From Faecalibacter sp. LW9 (GTDB lineage Bacteria > Bacteroidota > Bacteroidia > Flavobacteriales > Weeksellaceae), in NCBI RefSeq assembly GCF_034661295.1, contig NZ_CP141062.1:1798001-1862000 (forward strand): a stretch of DNA of 64,000 nucleotides, read 5' to 3'. The position numbers and the translations under genes were made by a program. This document shows, piece after piece, positions 17,536 through 25,595 of this stretch. How positions within the stretch are numbered: position 1 is the first letter of the stretch; each line of letters starts with the position of its first letter. The notes beneath the pieces are model-generated. The model ran no database searches. It was not told the DNA's origin and was given only the letters and a program-made list of their open reading frames with translations.

Positions 17536-18654
17536 TTAAGCAGCATCGTACTTTTTATCGTCAATCACCATTTTTGAAATAATTTCAAACATAATTTCTT
17601 GCGACCCTCCACCAATTGTACCAATCCTAGAATCACGATACATACGCGCTAAGAAGTGATCTTCTCTTACACCTAAATCGTCCATAATCTCGATGCATTT
17701 GGCAATGATACGTTCGGCTAATGCTGTTGCATTTACTTTAGCAACCGAACATTCTAATACCATATATTCGCCTTCCTCGTGATTTTTACGACACTGATAA
17801 ACGAATTGTTTTGATAACTCTACATCCGCTACCATTTGAGCTAAATCATGACGTTTTTGTTGATTATCTGCACCTTTCAATAATTTTTCTTTTTGTTGAA
17901 TGGTATATTCTAAAGCATTTACTGCATCGTTAATCGAACCTAAAGCCATAGAAAGTCTTTCGTATTGAAGTCCTTCCATTCCAATTAAATTTTCTACGGG
18001 TACTTTTACATTATTGAATCCTAATTCAGCCGTATCTGAAGCATGCCAACCCATTTTTTCGATTGGATTTTTCGTAATTCCTTCAGCATCTGCATCAATA
18101 ATCAACAAAGAAAATCCTGCGAAACCTGCGTTAGGATCAGTTTTTACAACAGTCACATAAAAGTCTCCTAAGATTCCGTTCGTGATAAATGTTTTAGAAC
18201 CATTGACGATGTAATGATCATAATTTTTTATAGCTGTTGTTTTAGCATTGGCAACATCCGAACCTCCGCCGTGTTCTGTAATTCCCATGCAACAATTCAT
18301 ATCTTCTTGGATAACAGCTTTTAAGTATTTGTTTTTTAAGAAATCAGATCCATACTTGTGAATATAGGGTAGTGCCATTTGGGTAATCCCAAAAGCAGCA
18401 TTAAAACCACCACTTCTAATTTTTGATACCTCTTCGACCAACAATACATTGTACCAGAAATCGCGATTGGTTCCACCGTATTCTTCTGGAAATCCAAAAC
18501 CAAGATAACCTCGTTCGCCCATTTTTTTCCAAATGGATTTCGGGATATGTTTTTCCTTATCCCATTGGTCGATATAGGGATGAACTTCTTGATCAAAGAA
18601 TGCTTTTATTTCTTTTCTTTTTTCTTCGTGTTCAGCAGTATAATATCTACTCAT
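17536..18654 (-). CDS. Divergent acyl-CoA dehydrogenase, possible non-FAD partner subunit
   Basis: 372 residues of the acyl-CoA dehydrogenase fold (YFGGTN-type N-terminal helices, CCMGITEHGGGSDVA, NGSKTFITNG, GWHASDTAELGFNNVKVP). The catalytic Glu position used by isovaleryl-CoA dehydrogenases is kept in LQYERL. However, the region around it is about 12 residues shorter than in its neighbour. The REAFGR segment that binds FAD across the subunit interface is missing, and the FFGGYGF adenine-binding loop reads IMDDLGV. It may be an inactive or partner subunit of the adjacent dehydrogenase. It is the last gene of the minus-strand arm, set off from the upstream gene by a hairpin. Confidence 0.88.
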   Translation of the reverse strand: MSRYYTAEHEEKRKEIKAFFDQEVHPYIDQWDKEKHIPKSIWKKMGERGYLGFGFPEEYGGTNRDFWYNVLLVEEVSKIRSGGFNAAFGITQMALPYIHKYGSDFLKNKYLKAVIQEDMNCCMGITEHGGGSDVANAKTTAIKNYDHYIVNGSKTFITNGILGDFYVTVVKTDPNAGFAGFSLLIIDADAEGITKNPIEKMGWHASDTAELGFNNVKVPVENLIGMEGLQYERLSMALGSINDAVNALEYTIQQKEKLLKGADNQQKRHDLAQMVADVELSKQFVYQCRKNHEEGEYMVLECSVAKVNATALAERIIAKCIEIMDDLGVREDHFLARMYRDSRIGTIGGGSQEIMFEIISKMVIDDKKYDAA

Positions 18655-18671
18655 AACTAATCAATTTAAAA

Positions 18672-18702
18672 AATAAAAGGCTGAATACATCAGCCTTTTA
18701 TT
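18672..18702 (-). terminator. Hairpin between the two acyl-CoA dehydrogenase genes
   Basis: AATAAAAGGCTGA (18672-18684) pairs with TCAGCCTTTTATT (18690-18702). On the minus strand it is followed by U-rich sequence, so it may end or attenuate transcription before the last gene of the arm. Confidence 0.75.
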
Positions 18703-18708
18703 ACGTTT

Positions 18709-20249
18709 TTATCCTAATAAAGACTGTAACTTCATTGCAACGCCCATATCACCTTTGATTTGAACTTTACCACCCATTACGGCGTTCATCGGATTTAATT
18801 TTCCTGATAATAAATCAGCTAAATCCTCTTTAGAAACTTTTAAAGTACAATCTGCATCTTGATCGTCCTGAGAAACTACGTTAGCTCCACCTTTACCATC
18901 GATAACGATTACTTCTCCTCCTAAATCGAATTTTAATGAGTTTCCGATTGCTGATGCTTTTTCTGCGTTCGTTTTAATAACGTCTAATAAATTTAAATCT
19001 GACATAGTTGTGTTTTTTTCTTGATTAGTATTTGTAGTATTATTATTTGTTGTTTTTGGTACAGAATTACCTGCTGGTTTTGAGTTGTTTACTGTGTTAT
19101 AAGATATATCGTCAATCACCATTTTTGAAATAATTTCTCGCATAATTTCTGATGATCTACCACCGATTGTTCCTACACGCGTATCTCGGTACATACGAGC
19201 GATTTTAAACTCTTCTGTAAATCCATATCCACCGAAGAATTGTAACGATTCGTTGATTACTCTACTTGATAATTCTGTGGATTGAAGTTTAGCAATTGAA
19301 CATTCTTTTACCGCATATTCTCCTTCATTTTGTAATTGTGCACAGTAATAGACATAGTTTTTCGTGACTTCGATATCTGCTGTCATTTGCGCAACGCGAT
19401 GGCGTAATACTTGAAAACGATTGATTTTACGACCAAATGCTTCACGTTGGTTCATATACTCTAAAGCGTAATTTAATGCACATTCAGAAGCAGCAGTTCC
19501 CATAATTGCTCCAGCTAAACGCTCTAATTGTAATCCTCCCATTAAGTAAATAAATCCTAAACCTTCTTTACCTAATAAATTTTCTTTTGGAACTTTTACA
19601 TTGTCAAAGTTGATTTCTGCTGTATCTGATGAATGCCAACCTAATTTTTCAATTTTAGTTGTCGTTACACCTGCAGATTCACGATCAATTAATAATAAAG
19701 AAACGCCTTTAACACCAGCTTCTGGATCTGTTTTCACTACAGTCACATAATAATCGCCGTAGATTTCGTTTGTGATGAATGTTTTTGATCCGTTCACCAC
19801 ATAATGATCTCCTTCTAATTTAGCTGTCGTACGGATATTCGCAGCGTCTGATCCTGCTCCAGGTTCTGTAATTGCAATGGCAGAAACTTTATCTCCCGCA
19901 ATTGTAGGCATTAAATAATTTTCTTTAATAAAATCTGATCCGTGTTTCATTAAATATGGAGAAGACATGTATTGAATAACAGCAAATGTAATGGCGAACC
20001 CTCCAGAGAAAACAGAAGAAATTTCTTCTAAGAAAATTACAGAGTAGTAGAAATCTAAATCCATTCCTCCGTATTGTTCCGGCATATTTAATCCTAAATA
20101 GCCCATATCACCCATTTTCTTGATGACCTCACGAGGTATCTTATTCTCTTTTCCCATTGGTCGATATAAGGCGTAACTTCTTTGTTTAAAAATTGTTTTA
20201 ACGAATCTCTAAATGCTTTATGTTCGTCTGTAAACTGTATATTTTTCAT
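18709..20249 (-). pseudogene. Acyl-CoA dehydrogenase-SCP2 fusion with an apparent frameshift near its N-terminus
   Basis: The open frame 20157-18709 (482 aa) lacks the first about 30 residues of the family. They are found in another frame starting MKNIQFTDEHKAFRDSL at 20249 and reaching PYIDQWEK. One extra A in the A4 run (plus-strand T4, 20149-20152) would join them as DQWEKENKIPREVIKKMG, matching both paralogues. The dehydrogenase part has GAGSDAANIRTTA, NGSKTFITNE, catalytic Glu in LQLERL, REAFGRKI and FFGGYGF. A Ser/Asn/Thr linker leads to a C-terminal SCP2 sterol-carrier domain of about 95 residues (CTLKVSKEDLADLLSGKL, GKVQIKGDMG). It is either a real one-base deletion or a sequence error; the rest looks functional. 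Confidence 0.85.
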
Positions 20250-20272
20250 TTTTTGTGGTTTTGTGTTTTGAT
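20250..20272 (-). promoter_or_regulatory. A/C-rich leader motif, copy 1
   Basis: The minus strand reads ACACAAAACCACAAAAA directly before the ATG at 20249. Near-identical sequence stands before three other starts in this island (24683-24701 minus, 25562-25586 plus, 28964-28987 plus). Confidence 0.6.
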
Positions 20273-20285
20273 ATGTTGTTTTAGT

Positions 20286-21104
20286 TTATTCTCCTTTCCA
20301 TTCGGGTTCACGCTTTTCTCTAAATGCCGCAATTCCTTCTTGAGCATCTTTGGAACCGATGGCTTGCATTAACATTCCGAATAAATAATCGTTTTCTGCT
20401 TTTACGTCTTTTTCTCTTAATTTTTTGTAAGCTGTTAATCCAAGTCGAATGGCGTTCGGTGAGTTTTCGAATAATGTCGATAAGATTTCGTTTACTTTCT
20501 CATCCGTATTCTCTATCACGTGTGTTATTAATCCATCCGTTAACGCTTCTTCAGCTGAAATACTTTTTCCTGTAATACACCAATCGATGACTTTACGAGT
20601 AGGCATTACTTCCAACAAACTACTCATTACTTGGAAAGGGTATAAGCCACGCTTCACTTCGGGTAAACCAAATTCTACCGATGGTTTTGCAACGACGTAG
20701 TTACAACCTGTCATCATTAACATTCCTCCAGCTAAGACATTTTTATCGACTTGAGCGATACAAGGTTTTGTTAGATTATTAAAGAACTCATTGATTAAGA
20801 CTTTGTCATTTGGGAATGGAATCGTTGAAACAATTTCTTCCGCTCCACCTTGAAATGCCTTTAAATCGGCTCCGGCACAAAAAATATCTCCGTTGGCTTT
20901 TAAAACGACTGCCCAAACGTCTTTCGCTTGATTAGAATATTCCAAAGTAAATGCTAATTCATTCACCATATGTGGATGCAAAGCGTTCTTTTTTTCTGGA
21001 CGATTTAATGTAATCGATAAGGTATGATTTGCTTCTTCAACGATTAAAAATTGAAACGTTTGCTCGTGTAATTTTGCAACTAATTCTGTTTCGAAGTATC
21101 CCAT
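20286..21104 (-). CDS. Enoyl-CoA hydratase/isomerase family protein (methylglutaconyl-type hydratase candidate)
   Basis: 272 residues of the crotonase fold from the ATG at 21104, one base after the carboxylase alpha stop; the frame's upstream TTG is less likely. The oxyanion-hole motifs are IFCAGADLKAFQGG and LAGGMLMMTGCNY; the glutamate in FGLPEVKRGLYP is at the usual catalytic position. Between carboxylase subunits and acyl-CoA dehydrogenases it resembles LiuC or AtuE, which hydrate the product of the carboxylase in leucine or acyclic-terpene breakdown. The exact substrate cannot be read from the sequence. Confidence 0.88.
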   Translation of the reverse strand: MGYFETELVAKLHEQTFQFLIVEEANHTLSITLNRPEKKNALHPHMVNELAFTLEYSNQAKDVWAVVLKANGDIFCAGADLKAFQGGAEEIVSTIPFPNDKVLINEFFNNLTKPCIAQVDKNVLAGGMLMMTGCNYVVAKPSVEFGLPEVKRGLYPFQVMSSLLEVMPTRKVIDWCITGKSISAEEALTDGLITHVIENTDEKVNEILSTLFENSPNAIRLGLTAYKKLREKDVKAENDYLFGMLMQAIGSKDAQEGIAAFREKREPEWKGE

Positions 21105-21105
21105 T

Positions 21106-23061
21106 TTATGCAATTTTTAAGAGTAAATAATCCGTTTCGATGCTTTGTGCTTTTTCCACAAAGATTTCTTCTACCATACCATCTTTATCGGCAACCACTG
21201 GAATTTCCATTTTCATTGAGGATAAAATAATTAGTGTTTGTCCTTCTTTCACTTCGTCACCTACATTCACTCGAATGTCGATGATTTCAGTTGGCATTGG
21301 CGATGTGTAACCACCTTCTACCTTTTCTTGTTTTTTTGGAGGGAAACGATCCACATATTTCACATCTAAACTTCCAAAATTTGGATGTTGAATAAAATAC
21401 GTTTGATCTTTATGTAATACAGTGTATGTTTCTTTTTTACCGTTAATGATTAAATGGATTTGAGCATCTTTAAAATCGATAATAGTAACTTCATATGTTG
21501 AATCTCCAATTGAATATGTTAAAGATTTTCCAACGGTACGATAGTTTACTTTTGTTTGATTTTCATTGAATTCAAACGTATCCCATTGTCCTTGAGAAAA
21601 GCTATTTCTCCATCCAATTAATGAATGATTATGCTTATTTCTTTCAGCATAACGAGCAGCTGAAACCGCAATTAACGCTTCATTGATGTATGGATCAGTT
21701 GAAGCTTTTTCAAATGAATAAGATGTTTCTAAGAATTTAGTATGATAATCTCCAGATTGAACGTGCTCATTTTTGATTAAATCCAATAAGAAATCTTGAT
21801 TCGTCGTTACACCTAAACATTTTGTATGCTCTAATGTATACTGCATTTTACGGAACGCTTCATCACGTGTATTGCCGTGCACGATAATTTTTGCAATCAT
21901 TGGATCGTAGAATAAAGAAATTTCTGATCCAGATTCAATTCCAGATTCAATTCTTAATCCGTCAACTTTTGGCATATCAAATAATTCGATTTTACCAGTT
22001 GCTGGCATATAATTGTTCGAAGCATCTTCAGCATACAAGCGTAATTCCATCGCATAACCAGAAGATTTTACTTCTTCTTGTTTAATAGCTAAAGCTTTTC
22101 CTTCTGCCGAATCTATTTGCATTTTTACTAAGTCTAATCCTGTAATTTCTTCCGTTACTGGGTGCTCAACTTGTAAACGCGTATTTACCTCTAAGAAATA
22201 GAACGATTCGTCTTTGTCCGAATAAACAAACTCCACCGTTCCTGCATTGTCATAATTTAACGCTTTTGCTACACGACAAGCAATTTCTCCCATTTCTTCT
22301 CTTTTCGCTTGTGATAAAACTGGCGATGGAGATTCTTCCAATACTTTTTGGTAACGACGCTGGATAGAACATTCTCTTTCTAATAAATGAATAACATTCC
22401 CGTGTTTGTCTCCAAAAATTTGGAATTCGATATGACGCGCATTTTCGATGTATTTTTCGATGATTAAATGATCATCACCAAAAGCAGATTTAGATTCGCG
22501 TTTCGCTGCTTCGATAGCGTTTTCAATTTCGCTTTCGTTATTTACGATGCGCATTCCTTTTCCACCTCCACCAGCAGAAGCTTTTAATAATAATGGAAAT
22601 CCTACTTTTAGTGCTTCTTGTGTTAAGGTTTCAATGCTTTGATCGTCTTTATTGTATCCAGGAATTGTTGGAATTTGATGTTCCTCCATAATTTTCTTCG
22701 CAATGGATTTAGAACCCATTTGGCGAATCGCATTGGCGTTAGGACCAATAAAAGTTATACCTTCAGCTTCGCAATGTTCTGCGAAATCGACATTTTCTGA
22801 TAAGAATCCATATCCTGGATGAATGGCATCAGCTCCAGATTTTTTAATGATTTCAAATATTTTTTCGACATTGATATAGGTATCAGCCGGTTGATTTCCT
22901 GGTAAGTGATACGCTTCATCTGCTTGTTTCACAAATAAAGCATCTTGATCAGCATCCGAGAAAACAGCGATAGATTTTATCCCCAATTGTTTACACGTAC
23001 GAATAATACGGCAAGCAATTTCTCCTCGGTTGATAATTATAATGGATTTAATCGATTTCAT
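21106..23061 (-). CDS. Acyl-CoA carboxylase alpha subunit (biotin carboxylase + biotin carrier)
   Basis: 651 residues from the ATG at 23061 (MKSIKSIIIINRGEIACRII); the frame is open further upstream but overlaps the beta gene. The biotin carboxylase part has ATP-grasp motifs LLKASAGGGGKGMRIV, ECSIQRRYQKVLEESPS, EFVYS and EVNTRLQVEHPVTE. The C-terminal biotinyl domain carries SSMKMEIPV with the biotin-accepting lysine. The length fits methylcrotonyl-, geranyl- or related acyl-CoA carboxylases rather than acetyl-CoA carboxylase. It is co-directional with the beta subunit 25 bases upstream and would carboxylate an unsaturated branched acyl-CoA. Confidence 0.93.
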   Translation of the reverse strand: MKSIKSIIIINRGEIACRIIRTCKQLGIKSIAVFSDADQDALFVKQADEAYHLPGNQPADTYINVEKIFEIIKKSGADAIHPGYGFLSENVDFAEHCEAEGITFIGPNANAIRQMGSKSIAKKIMEEHQIPTIPGYNKDDQSIETLTQEALKVGFPLLLKASAGGGGKGMRIVNNESEIENAIEAAKRESKSAFGDDHLIIEKYIENARHIEFQIFGDKHGNVIHLLERECSIQRRYQKVLEESPSPVLSQAKREEMGEIACRVAKALNYDNAGTVEFVYSDKDESFYFLEVNTRLQVEHPVTEEITGLDLVKMQIDSAEGKALAIKQEEVKSSGYAMELRLYAEDASNNYMPATGKIELFDMPKVDGLRIESGIESGSEISLFYDPMIAKIIVHGNTRDEAFRKMQYTLEHTKCLGVTTNQDFLLDLIKNEHVQSGDYHTKFLETSYSFEKASTDPYINEALIAVSAARYAERNKHNHSLIGWRNSFSQGQWDTFEFNENQTKVNYRTVGKSLTYSIGDSTYEVTIIDFKDAQIHLIINGKKETYTVLHKDQTYFIQHPNFGSLDVKYVDRFPPKKQEKVEGGYTSPMPTEIIDIRVNVGDEVKEGQTLIILSSMKMEIPVVADKDGMVEEIFVEKAQSIETDYLLLKIA

Positions 23062-23086
23062 TTTGTTGTGCATTTTGAGTTTTATA

Positions 23087-24682
23087 TTACATACGAAAGA
23101 TTCCAAATTTACCTGAAGCATTAAATGCTTTGTTATGGATAACTTTCATACAAATTTTTAAGTAGTTGCGTGTTTCCACTGGATTAATGATTCCATCATC
23201 AAATTGTTCGCTCGTCGCAAACCAAGCATTTGATTTTTTCTCCGCTTCCATAATCATAAACTGTTGCATCATTTTAGCTTGATCCTCGTCGTATAGTTTT
23301 CCTGTTTTCTCAGCCGCTTCACGTTGGATAATATCCATCACACCAGCTAACTGTTCAGGTCCCATTACGGCAATTTTCGAGTTAGGATAAGTAAATAAGA
23401 AACGAGGTTGGTATGATTGACCATTCATTGCGTAGTTTCCTGCACCGTAAGAAGATCCAACCATAATGGTAATTGTTGGTGTTTCGCGATTAGAAACTGC
23501 ATTGATTAATTTCGCACCGTTTTTAATGATTCCTTCCTCTTCGTATTTACGACCTACCATAAATCCTGTAATATTCTGTAAGAACAATAAAGGAACGTTG
23601 GATTGGTTGCATAACTGAATGAATTGAGCACCTTTGTTCGCTGATTCAGAGAATAGCACACCGTTATTTCCGATGATTCCGATTTTGTACCCGTTGATGT
23701 GTGCCCAACCTGTTACTAATGTATTTCCGTATTCAGGTTTAAATTCAGAGAAATCAGAACCATCTACGATACGCGCAATTAATTCGCGGCAATCGTAAGG
23801 CACTTTAATATCTGGACTGATGATGCCTAAAATCTCATTTGGATCGTATAAAGGTTCAACTATGGCACATTTATGGGGTTGCATTTCATCTGCTGGACGA
23901 ATAAATTGAACGATTTCACGTGCAATACGGATTCCATCTACTTCGTCTTCTGCTAAATAATCAGAAACACCTGAAATTTTTGAATGCATCGCAGCACCTC
24001 CTAAACTTTCATCATCAACCACTTCTTTCGTCGCCATTTTTACTAATGGAGGACCAGCTAAAAATACTTTGGCTTGATCTTTCACAAAGATGGCATAATC
24101 AGACATACCAGGAACATAAGCTCCACCCGCAGTTGCATTTCCGAAAACAACTGAAATCGTTGGGAAACCCGCTTTAGAACGTCTTGTAATATCACGGAAT
24201 GTTGTTCCACCGAAGTTGAAGATTTTTTCTTGTTCTGGTAAATTGGCTCCAGCACTTTCTACTAAATTAATAGTTGGTAATCCGTTTTCCATTGCGATTT
24301 CTCCAATACGAATCGATTTTCTTAAGGTCGCATAATCAATAGCTCCCTCTTTGTTTGTCGCTACGTTAGAAGTAATCATACATAATCTTCCAGAGGCTAA
24401 ACCAATTCCGGCAACTGAAGTTCCTCCAGGTCCGAATCCTTTTCCTTCTAATCCTACCAATGGTAATAATTCTAAAAAGAAACTGTCTTGGTCTAATAAT
24501 AATTCGACACGTTCTCTGGCTAATAATTTTCCTTTGTCTTTGGCGCGTTGAATGTGCTTTTCAGCCCCTTGAAAACGGCTTTCTTCCAGATGAAGATCAA
24601 GTTTTTTCAAAAGCTCAAGCATACCTTCTTTGTTCTTTAGGTATTGTTCAGCTTTCGTATTGATTTTAGTTTGAAAGATCAT
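23087..24682 (-). CDS. Acyl-CoA carboxylase beta subunit (carboxyltransferase)
   Basis: 531 residues of the carboxyltransferase fold. It has ARERVELLLD, an N-lobe oxyanion region (FGNATAGGAYVPGMSDY), FLAGPPLVKMATKEVVDDESLGGAAMHSKISGVSDY spanning the CoA site, and a C-lobe SSYGAGNYAMNGQSYQPRF. It groups by eye with methylcrotonyl- and geranyl-CoA carboxylases. It is the first gene of the minus-strand arm, preceded by the shared A/C-rich leader and a strong inverted repeat that is a good candidate operator for the divergent TetR regulator. Confidence 0.93.
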   Translation of the reverse strand: MIFQTKINTKAEQYLKNKEGMLELLKKLDLHLEESRFQGAEKHIQRAKDKGKLLARERVELLLDQDSFFLELLPLVGLEGKGFGPGGTSVAGIGLASGRLCMITSNVATNKEGAIDYATLRKSIRIGEIAMENGLPTINLVESAGANLPEQEKIFNFGGTTFRDITRRSKAGFPTISVVFGNATAGGAYVPGMSDYAIFVKDQAKVFLAGPPLVKMATKEVVDDESLGGAAMHSKISGVSDYLAEDEVDGIRIAREIVQFIRPADEMQPHKCAIVEPLYDPNEILGIISPDIKVPYDCRELIARIVDGSDFSEFKPEYGNTLVTGWAHINGYKIGIIGNNGVLFSESANKGAQFIQLCNQSNVPLLFLQNITGFMVGRKYEEEGIIKNGAKLINAVSNRETPTITIMVGSSYGAGNYAMNGQSYQPRFLFTYPNSKIAVMGPEQLAGVMDIIQREAAEKTGKLYDEDQAKMMQQFMIMEAEKKSNAWFATSEQFDDGIINPVETRNYLKICMKVIHNKAFNASGKFGIFRM

Positions 24683-24701
24683 ATTTTTTGTGGTTTTGTT
24701 T
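24683..24701 (-). promoter_or_regulatory. A/C-rich leader motif, copy 2
   Basis: The minus strand reads AAACAAAACCACAAAAAAT immediately before the carboxylase beta ATG, sharing CAAAACCACAAAAA with the other three copies in the island. Confidence 0.6.
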
Positions 24702-24704
24702 AAA

Positions 24705-24737
24705 TTCTAATTTTAGTAACTTTGTACTAAATTAGAA
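24705..24737. promoter_or_regulatory. Inverted repeat, candidate operator of the TetR-type regulator
   Basis: TTCTAATTTTAGTA (24705-24718) and TACTAAATTAGAA (24725-24737) are inverted copies apart from one extra T, separated by six bases. The half-site AATTAG(A/G)ACA recurs at about 24841-24850 and 24884-24893. The repeat lies 23-55 bases before the minus-strand operon start and in the divergent control region of the TetR gene. A TAnnTTTG match (TAACTTTG, plus strand, 24717-24724) is embedded in it. Confidence 0.55.
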
Positions 24738-24909
24738 CAAGCATACTAAGAAATATTTTTCATTTACAAATAAAATTTTAAAAATAATAAATGTAAGTAA
24801 TTGAAAAACAAATAATAAATAAATAAAAAAATTAATTATTTAATTAGGACAAAGTTTCAAAAAATTGAAATAATTCTTTTTAAATTAGAACAGAATTACT
24901 AATATTGTT

Positions 24910-25560
24910 ATGCTTGAAAGAATAAAAATGTCAAGGAATACGAAGGATAATATTTTATACAACGCATTAGAGTTGTTTAATACGAGAGGAGAGAGCGAAG
25001 TAACATTAAGAGATATTGCTTCAGCTTGTGAAATGAGTTTAGGAAATTTGGCTTATCACTATAAGAACAAGTCCTACATTATTTCAGCATTGTTCAGAAA
25101 TATGTTGGAAGAACGTAAGCAGATTTTACGTAAAGTAAAAGAATTGCCACGTTTTCAAACACTGAATGATCAATTAGAGCCATTGATTGATTTGAATTAC
25201 AAATACCGATTTTTCTATTTGGATTCAACGAACATCGAGCGTAATCATCCAACCATAGGTCGTTTACAGAGTCGTTATGCCAAATTCTTGATTCATTATG
25301 TGCATTCGGCAATGGAATATACCGTGGCTACGGAAAATATGAAACCGGAAAAAATCAAAGGACATTATATAAAGGTTGCTGAAATCTGTTGGACATTGTT
25401 TAATTTTTCGATTGAACGCACTCGAATTTTAGAAGAATCCAATCATGTTAATGCAAAGGAATTACGATTAATGTTATGGAATGTGATTTATCCTTTGCTA
25501 ACCGAAAAAGGATTTAAAATCCTTCGAAAAGTATTGGTTCAAGATCTTGAATCACTTTAA
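24910..25560 (+). CDS. TetR/AcrR-type transcriptional regulator
   Basis: 216 residues. An N-terminal helix-turn-helix (VTLRDIASACEMSLGNLAYHY, about residues 36-56) is followed by the TetR-style YIISALFRNM helix and an all-helical ligand domain. The start could be the ATG at 24910 or at 24928 (MSRNTKDNILYNA), which aligns better with the family. It stands at the divergence point of the two acyl-CoA catabolic arms, and its plus-strand neighbours begin 35 bases later. It is likely a repressor released by an acyl-CoA intermediate, acting at inverted repeats in 24.70-24.90 kb; this is inferred from position. Confidence 0.85.
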   Translation: MLERIKMSRNTKDNILYNALELFNTRGESEVTLRDIASACEMSLGNLAYHYKNKSYIISALFRNMLEERKQILRKVKELPRFQTLNDQLEPLIDLNYKYRFFYLDSTNIERNHPTIGRLQSRYAKFLIHYVHSAMEYTVATENMKPEKIKGHYIKVAEICWTLFNFSIERTRILEESNHVNAKELRLMLWNVIYPLLTEKGFKILRKVLVQDLESL

Positions 25561-25561
25561 A

Positions 25562-25586
25562 ATCAAAACACAAAACCACAAAAAAT
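25562..25586 (+). promoter_or_regulatory. A/C-rich leader motif, copy 3
   Basis: ACACAAAACCACAAAAA lies here between the TetR stop and the thiolase ATG. Apart from orientation it matches copy 1 over about 24 bases. Confidence 0.6.
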
Positions 25587-25595
25587 AAATAAAGT

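Noticed and set aside
23062-23121. Longer N-terminus for the biotin carboxylase subunit
   Set aside because: It would overlap the beta gene and precede the conserved KSIKSIIIINRGEIA start.
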